Positions 1-6,564 of a DNA stretch of 12,432 bases are shown here, in pieces (within the stretch, counting starts at the first letter, position 1; every line of letters starts with the position of its first letter). This stretch comes from Bryobacterales bacterium (GTDB taxonomy: Bacteria; Acidobacteriota; Terriglobia; Bryobacterales; Bryobacteraceae), in the NCBI GenBank assembly GCA_003139735.1, contig PLGA01000579.1, forward strand, positions 17,820-30,251, in the 5' to 3' direction. The notes beneath the pieces are model-generated. The model did not search any database. It saw only the letters and a program-made list of their open reading frames with translations, and had not been told where the DNA came from. Position numbers and translations under genes: made by a program.

Positions 1-795
1 TTTAGCGTCACGGTCAAGGACAGCGCCGGCAACACTTCGCCCGCCCAGTCTCTCACGATCACGATTACAGTCCAGCCGGTGCAAGGGCTCACCGTCACCC
101 AGAACGGCGGTGCGAGTGCGCCCAATCAGACGAACCTGTTGGTTTCGTTCGGGCAGGCGGCTCAAAGCACTTACACGGGAACGCTTTCGGCGAGTTTCCA
201 GCCCGACCCTAGCGTCACAAATGTGCCTGCCAATTACATCGATCCTGCTGGCGGGTTCCCCGTGAGCGCGCAAAGCACCGCGCTGACCCAGAACTTTACC
301 ATGAGCCCGGGGGCGACCCAGTCCTCGATCCAGTTTGGACTGGGAACGGTTGCCGGAACCTGGACCGTAATTCTGACCTCCCTGAGCACTGGTGGCGAGC
401 CTGCCTTGCCGACCTCCCCTCCCAGCTGTACGGTTCCCGTCGCGGCGGCGGCCCCATCGATCACTGCGGGAAGCGTCCAGATCGTGAACCTCACTTCGAG
501 TGGATTTTCCGTCCAGCTTACTGGATTTGCGACGACACGCGATGTTTCCAGCGCGGCGTTCGTATTTACAGCCGCGGCGGGCGCGCAGTTGCAAGGGACC
601 ACGGTTACCGTTCCCTTTAATGGCCAGGACCAAAGCCAGTGGTTCGATACGACCGCCAGCCTAAGCGCGGGGGGGACGTTCAGCCTGCTGCTCCCGTTCG
701 GTTACAGTGGGGATCCGAGCGCCCTTGGTTCGGTAGCGGCTACCTTGACCAACTCGAGAGGACAGACATCCGCATCGGTAACTGGTGCGCCATAG
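1..795 (+). CDS. Secreted Ig-like repeat protein, C-terminal part (5' end outside window)
   Basis: The frame is open from base 1 to the TAG at 793-795, giving 264 residues of a longer protein. The first residues (FSVTVKDSAGNTSPAQSLTI) have the alternating pattern of the last strand of a putative Ig (He_PIG-like) domain. The rest is rich in Ser, Thr, Gly, Ala and Val, has almost no charged residues, a single Cys and no membrane helix. It looks like two further beta-sandwich modules (roughly residues 30-150 and 155-264, each led by a strand such as SVQIVNLTSSGFSVQL). This composition fits a secreted or surface protein. A GTG at 79 is in frame but has no reason to be the start, because the Ig-like strand lies upstream of it. 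The next gene follows after 28 bases on the same strand, so the two are probably co-transcribed. The exact function is unknown. Confidence 0.8.
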   Translation, partial: FSVTVKDSAGNTSPAQSLTITITVQPVQGLTVTQNGGASAPNQTNLLVSFGQAAQSTYTGTLSASFQPDPSVTNVPANYIDPAGGFPVSAQSTALTQNFTMSPGATQSSIQFGLGTVAGTWTVILTSLSTGGEPALPTSPPSCTVPVAAAAPSITAGSVQIVNLTSSGFSVQLTGFATTRDVSSAAFVFTAAAGAQLQGTTVTVPFNGQDQSQWFDTTASLSAGGTFSLLLPFGYSGDPSALGSVAATLTNSRGQTSASVTGAP

Positions 796-810
796 AAGGG
801 AATCGCTTGA

Positions 811-818
811 GGAGGTGA
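811..818 (+). promoter_or_regulatory. Strong ribosome binding site that fixes a TTG start
   Basis: GGAGGTGA lies five bases before the TTG at 824. It is close to a perfect anti-SD match. It selects TTG 824 over the in-frame GTG at 785, which would overlap the upstream gene, and over the GTG at 815, which lies inside the SD itself. Confidence 0.75.
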
Positions 819-823
819 GTCTC

Positions 824-1864
824 TTGAATCAACGACATCGTGTTCTATGGATTTTCCTGAGCGCCTGCTTCCTCGGTTCGGGGAGTGCCGCGCGCGCCCA
901 AACTGTTTCCCCGAGCAGGATCGCGGCGCCGCTAGCCGGGCTGTTGGCGAACCCAGAGACGACTGAAGTCTGCGCCATTGAGGGCGTGCCCGGAGCATCC
1001 ATCATCGGCAGCCCGATCGCACTGCCCGTAGGAGTTCTCCGGGTGCACCTCGCTCCCGCTCAGGGATGGGCGCTGGTGGAGCAGGCGCCCGCTGGAACAC
1101 TCGGTGTTATGACGTTTAGCGGGATCCAGCCCGGCAGCGTGATCCCCATCGACAATGCCATGTCCGCGCCCGACATCGTCAGCTTTAGCCCAGTCGGCAA
1201 GTCCGCGGTGGTAGTTTCGAACGCAGCCGCGATGTTACAGGTACTTACTCGACTCGATAGCACGCCGGAGCTGACGATGCAGACTGCGATTTCTGGCTTG
1301 GGGGAGGTGAGTGCGGCCGCAGTCAGCGATGATGGAACCTCGACGGTCGCGCTCACAAGCGACGGCCGCGTGTTCCTGCTTTCATCCACGCAAACTCCGC
1401 AATCGATCTTCCAGGCAGTATCCCCGGTCGGATTGAGCTTCCTCCCGGGGCAGCCGGCAGTTGCTATCGTCGATGGCGGAGCGGCGACCATTTCCGTCAT
1501 TGATGGATTGAATAGCGCACCATTTACGCGAATTGGGATGCCAGGGCCGAGTTTATCCGGCGATAGCGTCTTGGTGCAGGCCTCCAGCGACGCTCAGTCG
1601 TTATTCGTTGCGGCTAACGGAGGGACATCCGCTTATCGGATCGGTCTTGCGAACCAGAGTGTATTGACGCTGGCGGTTCCGGCAAGTCTTTCCCAGCTCG
1701 AACGGCTTCGCGGCGGAGACATTTTCCTGTTCTCAGCGAACCCAGGTGAGGCCGCGTGGCTGCTGCTGTCCGATGGCCCGAATTTCAGCGTCGCGTTTGC
1801 GCAGTGGACAGGTGGACACGAAGCAAGAAGGGTCCCGCCAATGCCCCCGCAAGGTAGGCGATAG
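824..1864 (+). CDS. Secreted beta-propeller-like protein of unknown function
   Basis: This gene encodes 346 residues from the TTG at 824, chosen for the SD at 811-818. The N-terminus is a clear export signal: a basic stretch (NQRHR), a hydrophobic core (VLWIFLSACFLGSGSA) and an Ala-X-Ala type site ARA|Q near residue 26. An LSAC at residues 12-15 could instead act as a lipobox. The mature part shows repeated short blade-like units with an 'SPVG/SDDG...VxVxxxx' pattern (for example PDIVSFSPVGKSAVVVS, AAVSDDGTSTVALTSDGRVF and AIVDGGAATISVIDG). This resembles YVTN/WD-type propellers, but no catalytic motif is visible. It follows the Ig-like gene by 28 bases and probably works with it at the cell surface. 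The last ~17 residues are Arg/Pro-rich and unlike the rest, so the natural C-terminus may have been altered. The propeller call is an inference from pattern only. Confidence 0.75.
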   Translation: MNQRHRVLWIFLSACFLGSGSAARAQTVSPSRIAAPLAGLLANPETTEVCAIEGVPGASIIGSPIALPVGVLRVHLAPAQGWALVEQAPAGTLGVMTFSGIQPGSVIPIDNAMSAPDIVSFSPVGKSAVVVSNAAAMLQVLTRLDSTPELTMQTAISGLGEVSAAAVSDDGTSTVALTSDGRVFLLSSTQTPQSIFQAVSPVGLSFLPGQPAVAIVDGGAATISVIDGLNSAPFTRIGMPGPSLSGDSVLVQASSDAQSLFVAANGGTSAYRIGLANQSVLTLAVPASLSQLERLRGGDIFLFSANPGEAAWLLLSDGPNFSVAFAQWTGGHEARRVPPMPPQGRR

Positions 1865-1904
1865 AGGCGATAGAGCGAGCGTTCGGCGAAGTTGATTGGG
1901 ATCC

Positions 1905-1930
1905 CGGTTTTCGGCTCGCCGGAAAAGCCG
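1905..1930 (+). terminator. Imperfect hairpin after the propeller gene, possible terminator
   Basis: CGGTTTTCGGC and GCCGGAAAAGCCG can pair over about 11 base pairs, with two bulged G residues and a tight loop. The hairpin lies 40 bases after the stop codon. A second small hairpin, CCACA-N5-TGTGG, lies at 1938-1952. Neither is followed by a T-run, so intrinsic termination is uncertain. Otherwise the 212 bases between 1864 and 2077 contain only a tandem 9-bp repeat (AGGCGATAG, 1856-1873) and a short signal-peptide-like reading frame described under findings. Confidence 0.25.
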
Positions 1931-2076
1931 CGCGGAACCACATGCTTTGTGGCAGAATTGGATGCATCGTATCGGCGTGGTTGCCGGAAGGTATTGCGTG
2001 CCGCTCGAAAGGACGCTCTTGTTCAGTCCTGGGAGCAGCCGCTTTATTCGCCCAGACCGGCGCGCCTAAGTCCCCC

Positions 2077-2340
2077 CTAACGGCTCTGTTGCATCATCAG
2101 TTGTCTAAGGTAGGCGTTGATTCGAGTTTGATACCCTTCGCCCGATGCTTTTATCCACGCTACTACATCCGCATCCAGGCGAATGGTCACCGTGGTTTTC
2201 TTTGGCCGATAAAATTTTCCAATCACGGCATCCGAAGGAATCTCCCGAATTTCAGGGATATCCGTCAGGTCGATTTCATGGTCCGGCCGGGCAGCGAGCT
2301 TCTGAAGCTCCTTTCGTTTCTCAGCCGATAGCTTGGGCAT
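2077..2340 (-). CDS. brnA: BrnA family antitoxin
   Basis: The product is 87 residues from the ATG at 2340. The start was chosen because AAGGAAG lies just upstream, and because the longer version (GTG at 2397) only adds codons that overlap the toxin gene. The N-terminal half (residues 1-45) is charged and contains DLTDIPEIREIPSDAVIGKF, a form typical of the toxin-binding part of BrnA. The C-terminal half (about 48-85) is the DNA-binding part, with TTVTIRLDADVVAWIKASG followed by GYQTRINAYLRQLM, matching the BrnA (COG3514) ribbon-helix-helix signature. In this family the antitoxin binds and blocks the RNase toxin BrnT and represses its own operon. It overlaps the brnT remnant by 20 bases, the usual toxin-first order. 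All key segments are present, so it should still fold and bind DNA. Confidence 0.9.
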   Translation of the reverse strand: MPKLSAEKRKELQKLAARPDHEIDLTDIPEIREIPSDAVIGKFYRPKKTTVTIRLDADVVAWIKASGEGYQTRINAYLRQLMMQQSR

Positions 2341-2512
2341 ATAGCTTCCTTTCTCGCCGGGTCGCAGGACGCCAACGTTCTTCGCCATCCGTGACACGCT
2401 CTACAAACGTCACGCAGCAGGGATCGTCGAAAACGAGTTGCGCTGTTTCAAAATCGATGCCATGCTTCGTTTGGTTGATATCGTTTTTCGCCCGATCCCA
2501 TTCGACGCGCAT
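2321..2512 (-). pseudogene. brnT: BrnT family toxin with an in-frame internal deletion
   Basis: The 63-codon frame starts like a normal BrnT (MRVEWDRAKNDINQTKHGI, then FETAQLVFDDP and an acidic DGEERW) and ends like one (ATRRERKLY). Family members are usually about 90 residues. Between EERW and ATRRER they carry roughly 25-30 residues that form the central beta-strands and end in a conserved I-R-I-I-S-A-R-type segment. Here W47 is followed directly by R-P-A-T-R-R-E-R, so that block is missing and the frame is kept. BrnT proteins have a RelE-like fold and cleave RNA. Losing the central sheet should abolish activity, so this is most likely a disarmed toxin. The deletion is inferred from memory of the family, not from an alignment run. 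The ATG at 2512 immediately follows the promoter/operator. Confidence 0.8.
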
Positions 2513-2514
2513 CT

Positions 2515-2554
2515 GTATTTACAATATAGTACATACGGTTACGTCAAGGCTCAA
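2515..2554 (-). promoter_or_regulatory. brnTA promoter with overlapping palindromic operator
   Basis: On the - strand, TTGACG (2547-2542) is followed after 18 bases by TGTAAA (2523-2518). A second reading is TTGAGC (2554-2549), 17 bases, TACTAT (2531-2526). Both put the transcript start within a few bases of the brnT ATG, so the message would be leaderless or nearly so. A 22-bp imperfect palindrome, GTATTTAC-N6-GTACATAC, lies at 2515-2536 (7 of 8 positions match between arms) and covers the -10 region. That is the expected place for BrnA autorepression. The local AT-richness contrasts with the GC-rich surroundings. Confidence 0.5.
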
Positions 2555-2561
2555 CAGGCCA

Positions 2562-2648
2562 GAAGAAGGCAGACGGGCCCACGGAGACGGTGGGCGCCCC
2601 GGTCCGCCCCACCGAAGAAGGCAGGCCACAAAAAAACGATGGCCTGCC
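2562..2648. repeat. Cluster of short repeats and hairpins between brnT and the FkbH-type gene
   Basis: The 11-mer GAAGAAGGCAG occurs at 2562-2572 and 2614-2624. A perfect 9-bp inverted repeat, GGCAGGCCA / TGGCCTGCC, lies at 2620-2628 and 2640-2648 around a loop with seven A residues. Between the two 11-mers, GGTGGGCG...CGCCCCACC forms another near-perfect hairpin. No T-run follows on the + strand, and no + strand gene ends just upstream, so a terminator role is not supported. From 2649 to 2700 I see no convincing promoter, only an AGGT-type ribosome site before 2701. Confidence 0.55.
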
Positions 2649-2700
2649 CCACTTCTAGTTGTTTCCTGGACACTACACTAAAGTGAAGGTATAGGTAAAC

Positions 2701-4452
2701 GTGAAGCTTACGGAAGCGCTCAAGATACTGCAGCAGGCGCCGGAGAATGCTCCGCCTTTCCATGTAGCCTTGGCTTGCGGGTATACCCCATTACACGTAG
2801 AGACTTTCCTGGGGGCGCATCTGCAACAGCGGCTGGCGGATCGGCGGGTGACGATTTCGACGGGGGTGTACGGCGATGTGCCCGGGACTTTGGCGGGTTT
2901 GAAAGACGCTGCCGCGCACGGTGTAGCCGTTCCCTTGGAATGGGCGGACCTGGACCCGCGGTTGGGCTACCGGGAAGCGGGCAACTGGGGCATCAAGGCC
3001 TTGCCAGGCATCATTTCGGGCGCAATGGCCGTGTTAGACCGGATTGCCGCGGCGGTTGAAGAAATACGGCTGGACATTCCCGTGGCCGTCTGTCTGCCCA
3101 GCTTGCCGCTGCCCCCCATTTTCCACACGGCGGGTTGGCAGGCCGCGGAAGCTCAGTTGGCGCTTGATCGAAAAGTGGCCGAATTCGCTTCCCGGATCGG
3201 GCGCCGATGCTCCCTGGTCAACTCCGCGCGATTGGCCGAAGATTCACCCCCGGGGGAGCGCTACGACCTGAAATCAGATTTGCTGACCGGCTTGCCGTAC
3301 ACGCTGCCGCACGCCGCGGCGGTAGCTTCGGCGTTGTCGCGCCTGCTGGCGCCGCCGCTTCCCAAGAAGGGCCTGATTACGGACCTGGATAATACCTTGT
3401 GGCGCGGCATAGCGGGCGAGATCGGTCCGGAGAACGTAAGCTGGGATCTGGCGAGCCATTCGCAACTGCATGGGTTGTACCAGAAGCTTCTGGCGGCCCT
3501 GGCCGAGGAAGGCGTGCTGATCGGGGCCGCCAGCAAGAACGATCCGGCGGTGGTCCAGCGGGTTTTCGAGCGGGAGGACCTGCTCTTGCGGCCGGACCGT
3601 ATTTTCCCACTGGAGGTACATTGGAGCGCCAAGTCCGGCTCAATCGAACGGATCTTGCGGACCTGGAATATCTCGGCGGACGACGTGGTTTTTGTGGACG
3701 ACAGCGCAATGGAACTGGCCGAGGCCGCCTACGCGCATCCGGGGATGGAGTGCCTTTTGTTCCCGACGAACGATTACGCCGCGGCCTATGCGCTGCTGCG
3801 GCGCCTGCGCGACCTGTTTGGGAAGCCTCGCGTCTCCGAGGAGGACGCCATTCGTCTCGAAAGCATCCGCCAAAGCGCTCCCTTTCAAGCGGCGTCCGGC
3901 GAATCGACTTCGGAAACGTTCCTACAGGAAGCCGAAGCCGTCGTTACGTTCGATTTTCCGGCCGGCAACGACCCACGGGCTTTGGATCTGGTCAATAAGA
4001 CGAATCAATTCAACCTGAACGGCATACGCTATCAAGAAGCCGATTGGAAGAACCGGCGGACGCGTCCGGGAGCGTTCCTGGTGATTGTCAGTTATCGGGA
4101 TAAGTTCGGCCCGCTGGGAAAGATCGCGGTGCTCGATGGGCGGCAGGAGAATGACAACCTTTTTATCGACACGTGGGTCATGAGCTGCCGCGCATTTTCC
4201 CGCCGCATCGAGCATCAATGTCTAGAGGCGATGTTCGACCGCTGCGCGGCCCGGGAGATCTTCTTCGATTTCCGGCCCACGCCAAAAAACGGCCCGCTCC
4301 AGGATTTTTTGGCGTCGGTCTCCGGCCGGCGGCCCGATGCGCCTTTCCGCCTGAACCGCGCCCTGTTTGAGGAGAAACGCCCGCGGCTTTATCATCGCGT
4401 CACGGAATCCCCCACGAGTTCAAATTCATGGATCACATCGCGCTCCGCTTAA
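2701..4452 (+). CDS. FkbH-like HAD-IIIC family protein (predicted acyl-ACP forming enzyme)
   Basis: The protein has 583 residues from a GTG preceded by AGGT. Residues 1-205 form the N-terminal domain common in long FkbH-like proteins. Residues 222-375 are the HAD core: motif I LITDLDNTLWRG with D228 and D230, motif II GAASKN with S278, motif III Lys at WSAKSGS (K311), and motif IV VFVDDS with D333/D334. Residues 400-583 are the C-terminal acyltransferase-like domain, with VNKTNQFNLNG and TWVMSCRAFSRRIEH. In characterised FkbH-type enzymes of macrolide pathways, the protein takes a glyceryl unit from 1,3-bisphosphoglycerate, removes phosphate and loads it on an ACP as a thioester. An ACP gene overlaps its 3' end by 25 bases, which strongly supports an ACP-linked role here. 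No polyketide synthase is visible. The acyl group actually made (glyceryl or another three-carbon unit) is inferred, not shown. Confidence 0.9.
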   Translation: MKLTEALKILQQAPENAPPFHVALACGYTPLHVETFLGAHLQQRLADRRVTISTGVYGDVPGTLAGLKDAAAHGVAVPLEWADLDPRLGYREAGNWGIKALPGIISGAMAVLDRIAAAVEEIRLDIPVAVCLPSLPLPPIFHTAGWQAAEAQLALDRKVAEFASRIGRRCSLVNSARLAEDSPPGERYDLKSDLLTGLPYTLPHAAAVASALSRLLAPPLPKKGLITDLDNTLWRGIAGEIGPENVSWDLASHSQLHGLYQKLLAALAEEGVLIGAASKNDPAVVQRVFEREDLLLRPDRIFPLEVHWSAKSGSIERILRTWNISADDVVFVDDSAMELAEAAYAHPGMECLLFPTNDYAAAYALLRRLRDLFGKPRVSEEDAIRLESIRQSAPFQAASGESTSETFLQEAEAVVTFDFPAGNDPRALDLVNKTNQFNLNGIRYQEADWKNRRTRPGAFLVIVSYRDKFGPLGKIAVLDGRQENDNLFIDTWVMSCRAFSRRIEHQCLEAMFDRCAAREIFFDFRPTPKNGPLQDFLASVSGRRPDAPFRLNRALFEEKRPRLYHRVTESPTSSNSWITSRSA

Positions 4453-4670
4453 CAAATTGTTTTCAAACGGTGTTTCCGCATCTGCCCGAAGGGGAGATTG
4501 CGGCCGCCAGCCAAACGAACGTGGCGGCCTGGGACTCCGTCGCCGCCATCACCCTGGTCAACGTGATCGAGGAAGAATTCGGAATCGAGATGGATCTCGA
4601 TCAGCTCGCGGACCTGGATTCCTTCAGCCGCATCGAGGAATATCTGAACCGGGAAATGCCACTCTCGTGA
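4428..4670 (+). CDS. Acyl carrier protein
   Basis: An 80-residue acidic protein with the size and helical pattern of an ACP. The attachment site is S37 within AAWDSVAAITLVNVIEEEFG. The Asp-Ser pair and the following hydrophobic/acidic helix II are diagnostic for 4'-phosphopantetheine attachment, although the more usual DSL is DSV here. The final helix DSFSRIEEYLNR also fits. The ATG lies 25 bases inside the FkbH-like gene, with no strong ribosome site, so translation is probably coupled. Its stop TGA overlaps the next GTG. Stand-alone ACPs paired with FkbH enzymes (FkbJ in the methoxymalonyl-ACP pathway) hold the glyceryl or derived unit, and the same job is inferred here. It is unlikely to be the fatty-acid synthesis ACP, which has a more canonical DSL motif and sits among fab genes. 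Confidence 0.92.
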   Translation: MDHIALRLTNCFQTVFPHLPEGEIAAASQTNVAAWDSVAAITLVNVIEEEFGIEMDLDQLADLDSFSRIEEYLNREMPLS

Positions 4671-5095
4671 CTGCGACAAGCGCGGGTTTGAAGCTCCACC
4701 ATTTCGGATTCGTGGTTGCGGATATTGCGGCAGGCATGGCGGGCTTCACGCGCTCGCTGGCGGCGCATTGGGACGGCCGCCTCTACGACGATCCACTCCA
4801 GAAAGTGAAGGTGGCCTTCCTGACGACGCGTCCGGGCGACGCGCAGATCGAGCTGGTGCAGCCGAACGCGGAAGACTCTCCCGTCACCCGTTTCCTCAGG
4901 GAGAAAGGCGGCGGGTTCCATCACGTCTGTTACGAAGTTGCGGACCTCGAGGAAGAGATGGCGGGAATGAAATCGCGCGGGGCGCTGATCGCCAGGCGTC
5001 CGAAGCCGGCGGTGGCGTTCGAGGGACGCCGCATCGCCTGGATGCTCACGGCGGAGAAGATGCTGGTAGAGTTGCTCGAACGACAAGCCGAATGA
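4667..5095 (+). CDS. VOC family protein resembling methylmalonyl-CoA epimerase
   Basis: The product has 142 residues from the GTG at 4667, whose GTGA overlaps the ACP stop, so it is the last gene of a coupled three-gene operon. An upstream extension of the frame to 4367 is only antisense-free read-through of the neighbours and was not used. The fold is two beta-alpha-beta-beta-beta modules of the vicinal oxygen chelate type. Residues at metal-ligand positions by motif are H12 (LHHFGFVV), E62 (QIELVQP), H86 (FHHVCYEV) and E135 (LVELLE). This set resembles methylmalonyl-CoA epimerase more than glyoxalase I. The enzyme family moves a proton next to a thioester carbonyl through a bound metal. Next to FkbH and ACP, it might change the configuration of the ACP-bound acyl group. 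This substrate assignment is inference, and other VOC chemistry (isomerase, lyase) remains possible. Confidence 0.85.
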   Translation: MTATSAGLKLHHFGFVVADIAAGMAGFTRSLAAHWDGRLYDDPLQKVKVAFLTTRPGDAQIELVQPNAEDSPVTRFLREKGGGFHHVCYEVADLEEEMAGMKSRGALIARRPKPAVAFEGRRIAWMLTAEKMLVELLERQAE

Positions 5096-5130
5096 ACGCG
5101 CGCTGGACCGCGTCGCAGGATTTGAGAAGG

Positions 5131-5253
5131 CACCGCCGAGGCGCCGAGGCGCGGAGAAAACCGTTTAAAGAATTAGGGCTCGGTTTGCATCCAAATACGC
5201 GCTCTTCCCGAGGTTCGTGCGCAGAGGAAGCGGAGGGCGCGGAGTAACGCAAA
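5131..5253 (+). repeat. Left copy of a ~123-bp dispersed repeat flanking hipBA
   Basis: The unit starts with CACCGCCGAGGCGCCGAGGC, a tandem of the 8-mer CCGAGGCG, then GGAGAAAACCGTTTAA. It ends with GTGCGCAGAGGAAGCGGAGG followed by GCGCGGAGTAACGCAAA. The second copy is at 7006-7127. The two outer parts are almost identical and the ~35-bp centre has diverged. The unit lies 35 bases after the VOC stop and 12 bases from the end of hipA. I see no coding potential in it. Confidence 0.85.
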
Positions 5254-5265
5254 TCTGACGCGGCT

Positions 5266-6564
5266 TCACCGAGTTGCCGGACGCGGTTGAACCATCCTTC
5301 GCGCCGGCGAGCAAAGGGATAGCGCAGCCTTCAGATCTTCATGGTCGAATGCGGACGCCATGCGGTCGATGTCCGCCGGAGTGAGGCCGAGTTTGGCCGC
5401 CTGTCTTCGCCACCTCGCAACCGCCCTCCCGGTCTCCCCTGCGATTCGATGGGCTTCGCCCTCTTCCAGATCGAAATAACCGGCGACTTGAAGCGCCAAC
5501 TTCAGGGAAGCGGCGTCGTCGTCAAGATCGATCGTGGTGGACAGAACCCGCGGCTTGATGTCGGTGGGAACCGGATTGAGGTCGTAGGCCGGGGACAGCC
5601 GCCACCCGGACGGACCCGCCCACAAGAAGCCGTGATTGCGCAAATGATCGTCCGTGTTTGAAATCAGGATGCTGAACACGATCCGGCGCCAGAGGGCGCG
5701 CATGTCTTCCTTCGGGGCTGCGCCATGTTGGCGGAGAACGTCGACGAATTCCAGATAGCTCCGCGCCTCGCCGTCTTTGGCGTCGAGCATGCTCATGGCC
5801 GATAGGAACGGAACACGCATCCCGCCGTCCCTGTCGAAACGGCGCAGCAAGAGAATGGACTTGCCGGCCACAGTTTCGAGCCGCCATGCGGGCACGGCGA
5901 TACCGGCCACCGCTGCGAGCGTCAGGGCCAGAGCCTCCCAGAGGACCGTATTCACCTCGTCCCCCTTGTTGGGAAACTTAGCGATCGCGAGATGGCCATC
6001 GCGATCCCGGACCGATGCTTTTGGGCGGGCGCCGCCGAGCGATGAGCCCGGCGCAAGCAGCAGGCGCAAATCCTCGTCGGTGTCGGTGTCGCTCAGAACG
6101 CGTTCGACGGCCGAGAGCAGTCGCGGCAGCTCAATCAGGGGCGGGATCCGTTGCGGGCCGGGCGCGGCCAGAAACGGTCCGCCTTCCCGCTCGGCGAAAC
6201 GGAGCGCGCCCTGGCGCGCCTCATCGTCCACCGTAAGCAGATAGTCGATTTCCCGGACGGTGCGCGGTGCGCGGCCCTCATGTTCGGCGCGCCGGCGCTC
6301 AGCGCGCCGCATCAGAACCCGTCCCCATCGATCGGGGGCGGAATCGCCGATAGCGCCGAAAAGCGGTTTGCCGGAAGGCGCATGAAACGGTCCCGGCCCT
6401 AGCTGAAGGGCCGGTTCGAGCGAGAAACGCTCGGAATGAGCGAGCCAGCCTTTGTCGTATTCAAAAGTTGCGCTCTCCCTGTCCTTGCGCAGGCGCGCCC
6501 AAAGCCGCCCCACCAACTGGGGCGCGCCTTGGAGATCTACGTATACTAGAACTTCCTTTTCCAT
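5266..6564 (-). CDS. hipA: HipA family serine/threonine kinase toxin
   Basis: The product has 432 residues, close to E. coli HipA in length, and seems intact. The N-terminal coupling subdomain spans about residues 5-110 (VLVYVDLQGAPQLVGRL). The kinase part carries the flexible serine loop SSLGGARPKAS (174-184, matching the autophosphorylated Ser150 region of E. coli HipA) and the ATP lysine in AIAKFP (K196). It also has the catalytic loop SNTDDHLRNHG with D305 and N310, and the metal-binding Asp in SPAYDLNP (D328). In this family the kinase phosphorylates targets such as glutamyl-tRNA synthetase and stops growth until restrained by HipB. The ATG shares one base with the hipB stop (TAATG), so the two are translationally coupled. 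All recognisable active-site residues are present. It lies opposite to the polysaccharide genes and has no evident role in them. Confidence 0.93.
   Translation of the reverse strand: MEKEVLVYVDLQGAPQLVGRLWARLRKDRESATFEYDKGWLAHSERFSLEPALQLGPGPFHAPSGKPLFGAIGDSAPDRWGRVLMRRAERRRAEHEGRAPRTVREIDYLLTVDDEARQGALRFAEREGGPFLAAPGPQRIPPLIELPRLLSAVERVLSDTDTDEDLRLLLAPGSSLGGARPKASVRDRDGHLAIAKFPNKGDEVNTVLWEALALTLAAVAGIAVPAWRLETVAGKSILLLRRFDRDGGMRVPFLSAMSMLDAKDGEARSYLEFVDVLRQHGAAPKEDMRALWRRIVFSILISNTDDHLRNHGFLWAGPSGWRLSPAYDLNPVPTDIKPRVLSTTIDLDDDAASLKLALQVAGYFDLEEGEAHRIAGETGRAVARWRRQAAKLGLTPADIDRMASAFDHEDLKAALSLCSPARRMVQPRPATR

Noticed and set aside
785..823. GTG 785 as the start of the propeller-like gene
   Set aside because: It overlaps the upstream stop region and puts 13 polar residues before the signal peptide. 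TTG 824 has the strong SD.
1856..1873. Tandem AGGCGATAG at the stop codon of the propeller gene
   Set aside because: Only two 9-bp units. It duplicates the stop codon but nothing suggests a function.
2082..2093. GGCTCTGTTGCA resembles the terminal repeat of IS6-family elements
   Set aside because: It lies inside the last codons of brnA (MQQSR and stop), has no partner end or transposase nearby, and is short enough to be chance.
2620..2648. Perfect 9-bp hairpin as an intrinsic terminator
   Set aside because: No T-run follows on either strand, and no gene ends just before it in a fitting direction. Kept only as a repeat.
4367..4666. Longer start for the VOC protein
   Set aside because: It would overlap the whole ACP gene. 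The GTG at 4667 is coupled to the ACP stop and gives the normal family length.
5777..6244. 155-codon + strand frame opposite hipA
   Set aside because: Ser/Arg-rich shadow of a convincing kinase gene in GC-rich DNA.
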